A stretch of DNA of 64,000 bases from a bacterium. Its GTDB lineage: Bacteria > Patescibacteriota > Saccharimonadia > Saccharimonadales > Saccharimonadaceae. A model generated the notes under the pieces. That model saw nothing but the letters and a program-made list of their open reading frames with translations, had not been told where the DNA came from and did not search any database. Position 1 is the first letter of the stretch; the number at the start of each line of letters is the position of its first letter. This document shows positions 7,124 through 15,459 of the stretch, in pieces. Location: NCBI GenBank assembly GCA_004561445.1, contig SFVX01000001.1:310001-374000 (forward strand), given 5' to 3'. The translations under genes were made by a program, and so were the position numbers.

Positions 7124-8442
7124 TGCCCAATAATTTAACAGAAGAGTTAGTTAGTAGAATCTCGGATTCGAAAAATGAGCCAGAATGGATGCTCCAGCAT
7201 AGACTAAAGTGCTTAAAAATTTTTGACGAGACGCCCGAACCGGAAATTGGCGTAGATCTTAGTGGGCTAAATCTTAATGATATTGATTTGTATTTAGATT
7301 CAGAGAAAAAAGTTACTAAAAATTGGAATGAAATTCCGAAAGAAATTAGAGAAGATTTTGAGGCATTAGATATTCCGATTGACGAGCAAGCGTGGTTGTC
7401 TGGCGTCGGGCTGCAATATGATTCTGAATTGGTTTATGAAAATCTAGGAATGATTTTCAAGAACTTAGGAATCGTTTTTATGAGCCTAAACGAAGCTCTA
7501 CGAAACGAAGAGTACGCCGATATAGTGCGTGAATATTTTATGAAACTCGTGAAACCCGAGAATTATAAATATGCCGCACTGCACGGCGCAGTGTGGTCAG
7601 GCGGAGTTTTCGTTTATATTCCAAAAGGAGTTTCCGTTTCTCTACCAATTCAGGCCTATTATCGTTTTAATGCGCCTGGAGCTGGACAGTTTGAGCATAG
7701 CATTATTATCGTCGATGAGGGTGCGAGCTTGGAGTTTATCGAAGGGTGCTCGGCGCCAAAGTACAATGTAGCAAATCTACACATTGGCTGCGTAGAGTTC
7801 TTCGTTAAAAAGAATGCACATTTAAAATATGGCTCGGTAGTAAACTGGTCAAAAAATATGTATAATTTGACGACAAAATGTTTGTTAGCCGAAGAGGGCG
7901 CAAAGGTTGAGTGGATCTCCGGCGTTTTTGGATGCAAAACTTCTGTGCTCTGCCCTAAGATAATTCTTGGTGGCAAAAATGCTAGCTTGAATTATAACGG
8001 CGTTACGATGGCGGATTTTAGCCAAGATCAAAACTCTGGCGTACGAGTCGAATTTTTAGCAGATAATTGCACGGCGCACATTAATTCGAAATCCATTTCA
8101 CAAAATGGTGGCAAGAACGTTTTTAGAAGTTTCATAAAAAGTTCAAAAGATTTATTAAATTGTGCAAGTTACACTAATTGCGAATCATTACTATTAGACT
8201 CAGAATCTAGTTCGGACGCAATTCCAAACTATGAAGTATACGACGGTATAGAAGTTTCACATGAGGCAAAAGTTGGTAGGGTTAGTGCCCAAAAAATCAA
8301 TTACCTGGCAACACGTGGAATCTCAGAAGAGATGGCAGAAAAATTAGTTGTATGCGGCTTTATTGACAGCGTGTCGAGCGAGCTACCTTTTGAATATGCA
8401 CAGGAAATGAATAAACTGATCCGACAGAAGGTAAGAAAATGA
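7123..8442 (+). CDS. sufB: SUF Fe-S scaffold protein SufB
   Basis: 439 residues. Forms the scaffold with SufC and SufD. Family landmarks: AALHGAVWSGGVFVYIPKGV, then RFNAPGAGQFEHSIIIVDEG, FEGCSAP-type text (EFIEGCSAPKY), and the C-terminal RGISEEMAEKLVVCGFI segment. The conserved Cys in NCTAHINSKS-like and SYTNCESLLL regions are present. It is second in sufC-sufB-sufD and overlaps both neighbours, so translation is probably coupled. No cysteine desulfurase (sufS) or sufU lies in this window. Confidence 0.95.
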   Translation: MPNNLTEELVSRISDSKNEPEWMLQHRLKCLKIFDETPEPEIGVDLSGLNLNDIDLYLDSEKKVTKNWNEIPKEIREDFEALDIPIDEQAWLSGVGLQYDSELVYENLGMIFKNLGIVFMSLNEALRNEEYADIVREYFMKLVKPENYKYAALHGAVWSGGVFVYIPKGVSVSLPIQAYYRFNAPGAGQFEHSIIIVDEGASLEFIEGCSAPKYNVANLHIGCVEFFVKKNAHLKYGSVVNWSKNMYNLTTKCLLAEEGAKVEWISGVFGCKTSVLCPKIILGGKNASLNYNGVTMADFSQDQNSGVRVEFLADNCTAHINSKSISQNGGKNVFRSFIKSSKDLLNCASYTNCESLLLDSESSSDAIPNYEVYDGIEVSHEAKVGRVSAQKINYLATRGISEEMAEKLVVCGFIDSVSSELPFEYAQEMNKLIRQKVRK

Positions 8443-8969
8443 AAAAGCTACGCATAGAGATTAATGATAATCATTATCAAAAAGATTTTGAGATAAAAGA
8501 AGATACCGACCTTCTGCTTGTGATAAAGAAAAATACTAAGACCGAAGTTAGTTTTAATGTTTATGATAATATAACTGTTCGTATAAAAATCTTATCTTTT
8601 TGCGATAGCGACTCTGAACTTTTTTGCGAAGCAAGAATGCTCGGCAATAACATTAATTATTCCCTACAATCACTTGCGCTTATTAATAATACTTCTCGCA
8701 AGTCCGAGATTAGTATTATTATTCCAAAAGGTTCAATATCTTGCACTGCGTCCGAAAAGGAAGAAGCATATCTTCTGACGAGCAATTCAAAAAACAATGC
8801 AACGGTTGCAGTATTCTCAAACGAAAAAGACTCCACAGCTAATCATAGTTACTCTTGTAATAAAATCTCTAAACAGGAACTGTTACTACTTGCCGCACGT
8901 GGCATCGATGCGCCACAAGCACAAAAATTAATAATAGACACGAAAATAAGAAGCTTTATTAATTTTTAA
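8439..8969 (+). CDS. sufD: minimal SufD-like protein
   Basis: 176 residues against about 400 for normal SufD. The start overlaps the sufB stop (ATGA). The sequence shows a run of beta strands and, near the end, KQELLLLAARGIDAPQAQKL, the helix-turn motif that closes SufB and SufD (compare RGISEEMAEKL in SufB). The N-terminal helical domain of SufD is missing. Probably the reduced partner of SufB in the SufB-SufC-SufD complex; assignment rests on the C-terminal motif and the operon position. Confidence 0.7.
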   Translation: MKKLRIEINDNHYQKDFEIKEDTDLLLVIKKNTKTEVSFNVYDNITVRIKILSFCDSDSELFCEARMLGNNINYSLQSLALINNTSRKSEISIIIPKGSISCTASEKEEAYLLTSNSKNNATVAVFSNEKDSTANHSYSCNKISKQELLLLAARGIDAPQAQKLIIDTKIRSFINF

Positions 8970-9543
8970 CAATTATCTTTAAATCGTTATATTTTTCTTC
9001 GTAATCTTTGATAGCTTGCTCTGGAATTGGTTTCTTTTTGAGCACTTCTAAAACCGCACCAAAAAACCAAACCTCACGTTCTTTGTCAGCATAAAAAGCA
9101 TTCCAAATACGTGGGCCATTGGTGCCATAATCGCGCAACATCTCGGACATATTATGTATTTTATCGGAAGCCGAAACAATTAGAGGTCTGACATCGTTTA
9201 CGGTCTCGAGATGTGCAATATAGGAATCTTTACGCACCTGCCAAGCACGCCAAGCTTCAGCTTTAATATCCGGCTCAGTAACATCTTTGATAATTTTTAA
9301 AACTTCGTCACCGAAGTCGTGATAGATATCGTCGGCAGAATAAACGCGTTCTGGAACATCTTCTAAAACATCATGCAAGAGGCAGGCAATAAAAACGTCC
9401 TCGTCGCTAATGTAGCGCTGAGAGATTAAAGCAACAGCAAAAGGGTGTGCTACGTATGGCGTAGCAGAATTACGACGATATTGCCCATCATGCGCCGTAG
9501 CAACACGTCGGATTGCTAGATTAATACGGTCACTGTATTGCAT
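8959..9543 (-). CDS. HD-domain phosphohydrolase, RelA/SpoT hydrolase-like (small alarmone hydrolase type)
   Basis: 194 residues. HD metal-binding hydrolase: the motifs are H33 in PYVAHPF, His57-Asp58 in LLHDVLEDV and a later Asp in SASDKIHNMSEM. The HDVLED arrangement and the DKIHN motif are those of the (p)ppGpp hydrolase domain of SpoT and of stand-alone Mesh1/SAH enzymes. No synthetase domain follows. It may degrade (p)ppGpp or a related nucleotide. The gene is convergent with sufD and overlaps its end by 11 bp. A TATAAT-like box lies 10 nt before the ATG. Confidence 0.8.
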   Translation of the reverse strand: MQYSDRINLAIRRVATAHDGQYRRNSATPYVAHPFAVALISQRYISDEDVFIACLLHDVLEDVPERVYSADDIYHDFGDEVLKIIKDVTEPDIKAEAWRAWQVRKDSYIAHLETVNDVRPLIVSASDKIHNMSEMLRDYGTNGPRIWNAFYADKEREVWFFGAVLEVLKKKPIPEQAIKDYEEKYNDLKIIVKN

Positions 9544-9587
9544 TTATGCTTAAATTATAACGCGAAGCGGGGATTTAACGCAAAAAG

Positions 9588-10712
9588 CTAGTCGCTAAAA
9601 TCAAGATCAATAGATATAACAAAATGATAATATGGATAAACGCGCTTGAGTTCTTTAATTATGCGACGACGGAGAGCGTTTTGGTCTTTGACGCTAAAAT
9701 CAATCACAACATCGAAGGTGATTTCTTTAGCTTTCTCATCGATGCGAAAGCCGTGAATTTGACGGATATGATCGTTCATTAGCATCATAGCCTTGATGTT
9801 ATTACGAACCTCGACGGTATGCTTATCTTTAGTGTTAATTGGGAAGATACCGACAGACGAAACGTAAATACGAAAACGTTGGCCAACTAAGCGACGTACT
9901 TCACGCGAGATGTCGTCAACTTCGACTACGCTTAGCGTGTCGAGCACATCAATATTTACTGATGCATAGCTGCGGCCAGTGCCATAATCATGAATTAGTA
10001 GATCATATGCGCCATAGACGCCATCAATTTCGCAAATCGCCTGCTTGATGCGACGAGACAGATCCGAATCAACACGCTCGCCCAAAATGACGCTGAAAGA
10101 TTCGCGCAACATTCTGAAGCCCGAGTAGATAATAAAGACCGAGATAAGTGTTGCAAGATAAGCTTCGATGCTAATTCCCCAAATCACATAGATGAGACCA
10201 GCGACAATCGTCGCTGCTGAAATAAGTGCATCCATCATAGCGTCGAAACCGGAATTTTTAAGCGAATCCGAGTCTACCTGTTTTGCAATTTTTTTATAAT
10301 AACAGCCAAGGAGGATTTTAATAATAACAGATACAGATACGACCAAAAAAGTAATAAAAGTATAGTTTACTTCATTTGGATTGATGATTTTTCCGATAGA
10401 TTCAAAGATAGCCGTGAAGCCGATATAAGAAATAACAGTAGCAATTATAGCAGCACCGAGATATTCAAAACGACCGTGTCCAAGCGGATGATTTTTGTCT
10501 GGAGCGCGATTAGCAAACTTAACTCCAACAATCGTAACGATAGATGAGAGTGTGTCGCTGAGGTTGTTGACAGCATCGAGAATGATTGCAATTGAGCCCG
10601 AAAGAAAGCCAACGACTACTTTAAAGATAGCCAAAATAAAATTGGCGATAATGCCAATGATGCTTGTTTTGATGATTTTTTTGTTACGCGTCTCGGAGGA
10701 CATTTTGTTCAT
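9588..10712 (-). CDS. cation diffusion facilitator (CDF) metal exporter
   Basis: 374 residues. Exports Zn, Mn, Fe or a similar divalent metal in exchange for protons across the membrane. Six TM segments lie in about residues 12-210, with metal-site acidic residues in DAVNNLSDT (TM2) and the matching GFDAMMDALIS (TM5), and the family motif NHPLGHGRFEYL in the TM2-TM3 loop. A long cytosolic domain (about 215-374) with His-containing strands follows. An alternative start is the ATG at 10703. The TAAAAT box about 9 nt upstream suggests a very short leader. Confidence 0.92.
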   Translation of the reverse strand: MNKMSSETRNKKIIKTSIIGIIANFILAIFKVVVGFLSGSIAIILDAVNNLSDTLSSIVTIVGVKFANRAPDKNHPLGHGRFEYLGAAIIATVISYIGFTAIFESIGKIINPNEVNYTFITFLVVSVSVIIKILLGCYYKKIAKQVDSDSLKNSGFDAMMDALISAATIVAGLIYVIWGISIEAYLATLISVFIIYSGFRMLRESFSVILGERVDSDLSRRIKQAICEIDGVYGAYDLLIHDYGTGRSYASVNIDVLDTLSVVEVDDISREVRRLVGQRFRIYVSSVGIFPINTKDKHTVEVRNNIKAMMLMNDHIRQIHGFRIDEKAKEITFDVVIDFSVKDQNALRRRIIKELKRVYPYYHFVISIDLDFSD

Positions 10713-10790
10713 GATTATTTTATTTTACAATATTTTTAATATGTTGCAAGTAGGTTTTTCAATTCCCTGTTATTATTATATAATATGAGT

Positions 10791-11747
10791 ATGATTTCGT
10801 TTGTGATTCCCGTTTATAACGAGGAAAAGGGGTTTAAAAAATTTTATACGGAGATGTTATTGCCGGAGCTAAAAAAGCTCAAATACGGTTATGAGCTGAT
10901 TTTGGTGAATGACGGTAGTAAAGATAAGAGCCTACAAATCATTCAAGAATTAGCTGAAGAAGATAAGCATATTAAAGTGCTGAGCTTTTCGCGCAACTTT
11001 GGTAAAGAGGTAGCGCTGACAGCTGGAATTCGCGAAGCAGAAGGCGCGGCGGTCTTCACAATGGATGCTGACGGCCAACAGCCGCCAAAGTTAATTCCAG
11101 AGTTTATTAAGAAATGGGAAAATGGCGCCGAGCTCGTGATAGGCGTGCGTGGAAAATATGAGAAACACGGTTTTATCGCAAAATTGGGCTCAAAGTGGTT
11201 TTATCGCATTATGGGCTGGATGGGCGTTAAAGATATGGTGCCCGGAAGCACAGATTTTCGCTTGATCGACCGCTGCGTAGCTGATGAGTATAATAAATTG
11301 ACCGAGCATGGTCGCATTACGCGTGGACTTATGGATTGGATGGGTTTTCGTAAGGAATATATTGATTACGTTTACGGTAATCGTCTGGCTGGCAAGCCGA
11401 GCTATAATTTTAAGAAACTGTTTCAGCTTGCAATTGATAGTTTTATTTCACTTAGTACTACTCCGTTGATGATTTTTGCGTGGATGGGCGGATTGATCAC
11501 TTTTGCAGCACTCGTATTGGGAATTTTCGTACTGATTGAAGAGTTTATGATGGGCGATCCAATTGGACTCAAGTGGACTGGTACGACTTGCGTATGTATT
11601 TTTATCACCTTCTTGATTGGACTGGTGATGGTATCGCAATCCGTAACAGCGATGTACGTGTCGTCAATCCATGCCGAGGCGCAAAATAGACCACTTTATA
11701 TCATCGATCGTAAGAACTCGAGGAATCTTAAAGATGGCAAAAAATGA
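10791..11747 (+). CDS. GT2 glycosyltransferase, polyprenyl-phosphate sugar transferase (DPM1/GtrB type)
   Basis: 318 residues from the chosen start. Transfers a sugar from a nucleotide sugar to a polyprenyl phosphate at the cytosolic face. The N-terminus FVIPVYNEEKG, NDGSKDKS, FSRNFGKEVALTAGI and the DADGQQPP box match the DPM1/GtrB/ArnC group; two TM segments follow at about 225-290. I choose the second ATG (10791): TATAAT at 10779-10784 ends 6 nt before it, while the first ATG (10785) directly abuts the box. It overlaps a GtrA-family gene, the usual partner. Confidence 0.88.
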   Translation: MISFVIPVYNEEKGFKKFYTEMLLPELKKLKYGYELILVNDGSKDKSLQIIQELAEEDKHIKVLSFSRNFGKEVALTAGIREAEGAAVFTMDADGQQPPKLIPEFIKKWENGAELVIGVRGKYEKHGFIAKLGSKWFYRIMGWMGVKDMVPGSTDFRLIDRCVADEYNKLTEHGRITRGLMDWMGFRKEYIDYVYGNRLAGKPSYNFKKLFQLAIDSFISLSTTPLMIFAWMGGLITFAALVLGIFVLIEEFMMGDPIGLKWTGTTCVCIFITFLIGLVMVSQSVTAMYVSSIHAEAQNRPLYIIDRKNSRNLKDGKK

Positions 11748-12231
11748 TTCTTTGAAGATTTCTGAAGATACTGAAGAGATTTCAAAACCTAACAATATCT
11801 TTGTGAAGCTATACAAGAAATTCGAAAAAGAGATTAAGTTCGTTTTAACTGGCGGACTTAATACAGTTTTTGATTTTGTGATTTTTAACGTCCTTAAGAG
11901 TGTCTTGGGCGCGGACGCTACAATTTCGAATATTGTTTCGACGTCGATTTGTATTGTAATTAGCTTCTATTTGAATTCAAAGTATGTCTGGAAGACAAAA
12001 AAGAGCGTCAGCGAAACGGCGCCGGGCTTTTTGGTGGTTTCGCTATTTTCGGCTTGGATTGTACAGTCAATCGCAATTAACGCCGTAATTGGGATTTGGG
12101 GCGATAGTGCGCTCATCTCGGCGATTGCGAAACTTTGCGGATCAGCTTGTGGAATGATCTCGAATTATTTTGGATATAAGGTAATCTTTTCAGTTGATTT
12201 TAAAAAATACTTACGTAAGCTAAAAAAGTAA
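11734..12231 (+). CDS. GtrA-family membrane protein
   Basis: 165 residues. Four TM segments after a charged N-terminus; FVLTGGLNTVFDFVIFNVL and SFYLNSKYVWK are the GtrA landmarks. The family is thought to help flip or use polyprenyl-linked sugars made by a GtrB-type enzyme, here encoded directly upstream with a 14-bp overlap. I start at 11734 (MAKND); it follows a GAGG site, and the in-frame upstream ATG would lie deep within the preceding gene. Confidence 0.88.
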   Translation: MAKNDSLKISEDTEEISKPNNIFVKLYKKFEKEIKFVLTGGLNTVFDFVIFNVLKSVLGADATISNIVSTSICIVISFYLNSKYVWKTKKSVSETAPGFLVVSLFSAWIVQSIAINAVIGIWGDSALISAIAKLCGSACGMISNYFGYKVIFSVDFKKYLRKLKK

Positions 12232-12257
12232 CCCGCAGGAGTGGGGCTACTTTTCTC
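12222..12257 (+). terminator. rho-independent terminator
   Basis: Imperfect hairpin AAAGTA-CCC/GGG-TACTTT, overlapping the stop codon of the gtrA-like gene and followed by TTTTCTC. Confidence 0.6.
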
Positions 12258-12278
12258 TTCTATCTAGTTTTAGTTTAA

Positions 12279-12611
12279 TTAGCTAGATTTTTTGACAGTC
12301 TTAGCTTTGACTGTTTTCGGCTTGGTGGTCGAGGTTGTCTTTTTGACGGCTTTCTTTTTAGCACTTTGCTCTTTTGCCGGGATTTTTACGGCTGGTTTGA
12401 CTATTTTTTCTTGCTCTTCTACTACATATTCGTCTTTGCCATCATCGGCAAAATCGTCTTCAAGCTCGTCATATTCTTCCATAAACTCATCATCGTCGAT
12501 GAGGTCCTCATCATAATATTTTTCTTGATATTTCTTAACTGCTACAGCGGCTGCGGCTGCGAGACCAGCAAGACCGATGAGCGTTAAGCCTACTTTTGTT
12601 CCTTTTTTCAT
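12279..12611 (-). CDS. hypothetical single-TM protein with acidic middle and Lys/Ala-rich tail
   Basis: 110 residues. One N-terminal hydrophobic segment (about 7-24, with five Ala in a row), a strongly acidic stretch (YDEDLIDDDEFMEEYDELED), then a basic tail rich in Lys, Thr, Pro and Ala that resembles the histone-H1-like ends found in some bacterial DNA-binding proteins. Function unknown; it could tether nucleic acid or a polyanion to the membrane. An AAAGGAAAA site precedes the ATG. Confidence 0.6.
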   Translation of the reverse strand: MKKGTKVGLTLIGLAGLAAAAAVAVKKYQEKYYDEDLIDDDEFMEEYDELEDDFADDGKDEYVVEEQEKIVKPAVKIPAKEQSAKKKAVKKTTSTTKPKTVKAKTVKKSS

Positions 12612-12632
12612 ATTTTTATTTTCCTTTATTTA

Positions 12633-12956
12633 TTATTGGTTTTTCTTAGATTTTTTAACAATCTTATGATCGGTATGTTTTGCTTTATGCTCCATATATT
12701 TGCGAAGCTCAATGTAATAATATGCGCTACCGATAATAAAGCTAATGAGAATTGAAAGGATCCAGAAGGATAAATAATCAGCGTAACAGCAAATAATATT
12801 GTTTGGTGTGCCGAAAAGTTCGATCAAGACCGTTGCAATAGCAAGTATCAATGGAATTGCGTATGCAATAATAAATACCGTTTTGCCATATGCGCCCTTG
12901 TTAAAATCCGCTATTTCTTTTCTAATATCTTTAACTTTATAATTGTAAAAATCCAT
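12633..12956 (-). CDS. hypothetical two-TM protein
   Basis: 107 residues, not recognised. Two hydrophobic segments (about 28-50 and 63-85) are flanked by charged ends; the C-terminus is Lys/His-rich (KHTDHKIVKKSKK). It is the first gene after the promoter at 13032-13060 and is probably co-transcribed with the 110-residue protein. Confidence 0.6.
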   Translation of the reverse strand: MDFYNYKVKDIRKEIADFNKGAYGKTVFIIAYAIPLILAIATVLIELFGTPNNIICCYADYLSFWILSILISFIIGSAYYYIELRKYMEHKAKHTDHKIVKKSKKNQ

Positions 12957-13031
12957 TTTTATTGTTTGCCTTTCTATTTTTATCTTATTGAATTTTGTTT
13001 TGCGTTTTTATTTATAATCGATTATGTCTCT

Positions 13032-13060
13032 ATATTAGCACAAGCATTACTTTTTGTCAA
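13032..13060 (-). promoter_or_regulatory. sigma70 promoter with repeated GTAATGCTTGT element
   Basis: On the minus strand: TTGACA (plus-strand 13055-13060), 17-bp spacer, TAATAT (13032-13037). The spacer contains GTAATGCTTGT (13040-13050 on the plus strand as ACAAGCATTAC), and the same 11-mer recurs at 13088-13098. The copy within the spacer is a candidate operator. Confidence 0.6.
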
Positions 13061-13084
13061 TACCTTTTGAATGTTTTGCACAAA

Positions 13085-13118
13085 AATACAAGCATTACCC
13101 CATATATTTGCTTGTATT
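13085..13118 (-). terminator. perfect 10-bp inverted repeat, terminator-like
   Basis: AATACAAGCA (13085-13094) and TGCTTGTATT (13109-13118) are perfect arms with a 14-nt loop. On the minus strand it follows the sugar transferase stop by a few bases and runs into ATTTTTG, so it may be that gene's terminator, although the stem is A/T-rich. It shares its arm with the repeated element in the next promoter. Confidence 0.5.
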
Positions 13119-13124
13119 AAAAGA

Positions 13125-14552
13125 TTATTTTGCGCCTTCGTGGCCGAGAACGGATGCGATAGTGCGGAAGATAATTTGAATGTCCATCGCTGGAGTCCAG
13201 TTTTGTACATAGTATACGTCAAAGGCGCGACGTTCATTAAAAGAGATATTGCGACGACCAGAGACCTGCGCGAGGCCGGTTACGCCAGATTTGACAGAAA
13301 GAATAATACCGCGATCACCGTAGTTTTTAAGCTCGGCAGGCTGCAGAGCGCGCGGGCCGACTAGCGAAATATCGCCTTTTAAAACATTAAATAGTTGCGG
13401 AAGCTCATCGAGCGAGCTGCGACGCAAAAAACGGCCGAACTTCGTATAGCGAGGGTCGTTTTTGAGATAGTCGCCTTGCTTGCGATATTTCTCAGATAGC
13501 TCAGGTCTACCCATTTTTTCAAAAGCCTCTTCTGGCGTTAGGCCGCTATATTCTGGCTTAATGCTACGAAACTTAAAGAGTTGAAATTCGCAATTAAACT
13601 TCGTGAGACGCGTATCTTTATAGATTGCAGGAGCGCGAGGATCAATAATCTTTTGAATAATGAAAATAATAATCATTATCGGCAAAGCGATAATTGTTCC
13701 TATTAAGCTCAAGACAATATCTACGAAGCGTTTATAAACAATTGCGCCGCCGCTAAGTGGTGTGGTTTTAATCCGGATAATAGGCGTAGCCGCCAAAAAA
13801 TCAACGTCGCGGCTGAGTGTAATGATAGAATCTTCGCGTGGTGAATAGTAAAAGAGAGCGTGGCTATCAATAGCAAGCTTATTCATGCGCTCGATATCGG
13901 TGGCGCCGGTATATATAATTGCATCGGGCTTGAGACGCTTGATAGCAAGCTCAATATTTTCATAGACACGAGTTTTATTGCCCTCTGGGATATACTTTTC
14001 TTTAGTTACAACACCAACAAGTTTAAAGCCAGTATCTGGAGTGACGCCAGCAAGAAGTTGACGAGTATTATCACTATTTCCGACCACAACTGTACGAAGT
14101 GCACCCATGTTGTGACGCAAGAAGAAAATACGCCCGAGGCCAATAATAAAACGTTCAATAATTAACGCGAGATAGCAAAAAATCGCGGCGTAGACTGCAA
14201 TTATCTTGACTGGAAAGAGCGAATTATGCCCCGGAAAGGCACTGAAGAAAAAATCGTAGCTGATTATTGCCATCATAGCAATAATTGAGCCAATCAGCAG
14301 ACGCCAACCAGTCAGAATGCGGCGACCGAGCACGCGGCGCGAATAAAGACCTAGACTCGCAAGGATTAGAATCCAAATCGGCACAAGCGTAAGAGCTGAG
14401 AGTGCAAACTCTAGAAGCGACGAATCAAAGAAATATGGACGCGGATCGATATGAACGCGATAATAATAAGCGAAAGAAAAAGATAAGATAATTGCGACGA
14501 CATCGCCAAAGATTAACACCACACGGTAAAGCAGACCCGGCTCTTTTTTCAT
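13125..14552 (-). CDS. polyprenyl-phosphate sugar-1-phosphate transferase (WbaP/CpsE type)
   Basis: 475 residues. Starts glycan chains by moving a sugar-1-phosphate from a UDP-sugar to undecaprenyl phosphate. N-terminal membrane region with about four TMs (10-125), a Rossmann-like CoA-binding domain (around 150-240, VVVGNSDNTRQ), then a membrane-entering segment (YKRFVDIVLSLIG) and the catalytic domain with KFRSI, DELPQLFNVLKGD, GPRAL and SGRRNISF. This is the full two-part layout of polyprenyl glycosylphosphotransferases. It likely feeds the glycan locus at 23.8-34.6 kb. A TATCAT box 7 nt before the ATG suggests a leaderless mRNA. Confidence 0.92.
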   Translation of the reverse strand: MKKEPGLLYRVVLIFGDVVAIILSFSFAYYYRVHIDPRPYFFDSSLLEFALSALTLVPIWILILASLGLYSRRVLGRRILTGWRLLIGSIIAMMAIISYDFFFSAFPGHNSLFPVKIIAVYAAIFCYLALIIERFIIGLGRIFFLRHNMGALRTVVVGNSDNTRQLLAGVTPDTGFKLVGVVTKEKYIPEGNKTRVYENIELAIKRLKPDAIIYTGATDIERMNKLAIDSHALFYYSPREDSIITLSRDVDFLAATPIIRIKTTPLSGGAIVYKRFVDIVLSLIGTIIALPIMIIIFIIQKIIDPRAPAIYKDTRLTKFNCEFQLFKFRSIKPEYSGLTPEEAFEKMGRPELSEKYRKQGDYLKNDPRYTKFGRFLRRSSLDELPQLFNVLKGDISLVGPRALQPAELKNYGDRGIILSVKSGVTGLAQVSGRRNISFNERRAFDVYYVQNWTPAMDIQIIFRTIASVLGHEGAK

Positions 14553-14571
14553 TAATCTTATGATAGCACGT

Positions 14572-15057
14572 CTAGAGGTCGATTTCTAGAATGTCGGCGG
14601 CGCGCCTTAGAATGCTAATTTGCTCTTCTAGGGCTTCACTTTCGCGCATAAGAGCTGATATGGTTTTTTGAGCATCAGAGGCTGCTAGGGTGTTTTTAGA
14701 AGCTTCTGGAGCATTTCCATCTCCGAGTGATAGCTGAAAATTTGAGCTTGCAGCAATTCTGTCTTCGATTTGAGCCAATTCTTGGTCTAATTCGGCAAGG
14801 CGCTGATTGAAAAATTTAACAGTTTCTTCATGAGTTTCAACTGGAATGATGCGCAAAGTGCGGGCTTGATTTGGGAGTTTTTCAAGAAAACCGGCCGCAA
14901 CGCAGTTGTTGATATGCTCTGCTACAGCCGAGACTGAGCGCAAACGAAGCGCAGCCATAATTTCACGATAGCTAGGTGACATGTCGTGTTCTTCGGTGTA
15001 TTCTTCAATAAATTTAAGAATTGCGGCTTGTTTTTTGGTCGGAGTCTTGGCTTTCAT
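14572..15057 (-). CDS. LexA-type winged-helix DNA-binding protein without protease domain
   Basis: 161 residues. Residues 5-70 match the LexA N-terminal domain: TKKQAAILKFIEEY, MSPSYREIMAALRL, and VAEHINNCVAAGFLEK. The family normally continues into an S24 autoprotease with a Ser/Lys pair; here residues 75-161 are instead two coiled-coil-like helices (QRLAELDQELAQIEDR and RESEALEEQISILRRAADIL) joined by a polar linker, with no S24 motifs. It can probably dimerise and bind DNA but cannot self-cleave. TAAAAT (plus-strand 15064-15069) ends 6 nt before the ATG: leaderless. Confidence 0.82.
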   Translation of the reverse strand: MKAKTPTKKQAAILKFIEEYTEEHDMSPSYREIMAALRLRSVSAVAEHINNCVAAGFLEKLPNQARTLRIIPVETHEETVKFFNQRLAELDQELAQIEDRIAASSNFQLSLGDGNAPEASKNTLAASDAQKTISALMRESEALEEQISILRRAADILEIDL

Positions 15058-15071
15058 AAGTATATTTTAAC

Positions 15072-15107
15072 AAAAAAGCTCCACCTCTTGGAAAGGTGGA
15101 GCGAAAA
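15072..15107 (-). terminator. strong rho-independent terminator
   Basis: GCTCCACCT/AGGTGGAGC, a perfect 9-bp stem with a 7-nt loop, followed on the minus strand by TTTTTTG. It ends the 68-residue gene. Confidence 0.88.
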
Positions 15108-15119
15108 ACATCTTAGTGA

Positions 15120-15326
15120 TTATTTTTTGCGGGATACAGTCAAGAAGCCGTTGCGTGGGTTTTCGTTGACCTCGCGATCTTCTGGAAGATCACATGGGGT
15201 ACCCTTCTCGTTTTTCTCGGTCTTGGTGAAGAAATAAATGGTCTGTGGTTTGCCGCCGCGGAGAGTAACTTCAGACTTGTGAAGGTAGTAAGTTACGCCT
15301 TTTGAGTTAGTGTGTTTGTAAGCCAT
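15120..15326 (-). CDS. small conserved-looking protein, 68 residues
   Basis: Not recognised. A basic, soluble protein with Tyr/Thr-rich strands (MAYKHTNSKGVTYYLHKSEV, QTIYFFTKTEK) and a basic end (GFLTVSRKK). It has a clear promoter, a GGAGGAAAG ribosome binding site and a strong private terminator, all signs of a well-expressed single gene. I do not know its function. Confidence 0.75.
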   Translation of the reverse strand: MAYKHTNSKGVTYYLHKSEVTLRGGKPQTIYFFTKTEKNEKGTPCDLPEDREVNENPRNGFLTVSRKK

Positions 15327-15360
15327 TTTTAGCTTTCCTCCGTTATTTTGATACTTTTAT

Positions 15361-15394
15361 CTTATAACCCCTGTTTTATAGGTGTCAAGGGGTT
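15361..15394 (-). promoter_or_regulatory. promoter of the 68-residue gene, spanned by an inverted repeat
   Basis: Minus strand TTGACA (plus-strand 15383-15388), 16-bp spacer, TATAAG (15361-15366). AACCCCT (15366-15372) and AGGGGTT (15388-15394) form an inverted repeat with a 15-bp spacer bracketing the core promoter, a possible operator. Confidence 0.6.
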
Positions 15395-15459
15395 TAAATA
15401 CAGAATATGTTTATTTTGCTTTTCCGTCAAGGTGTTTATGCTAATTTTTATAGAGGTGA

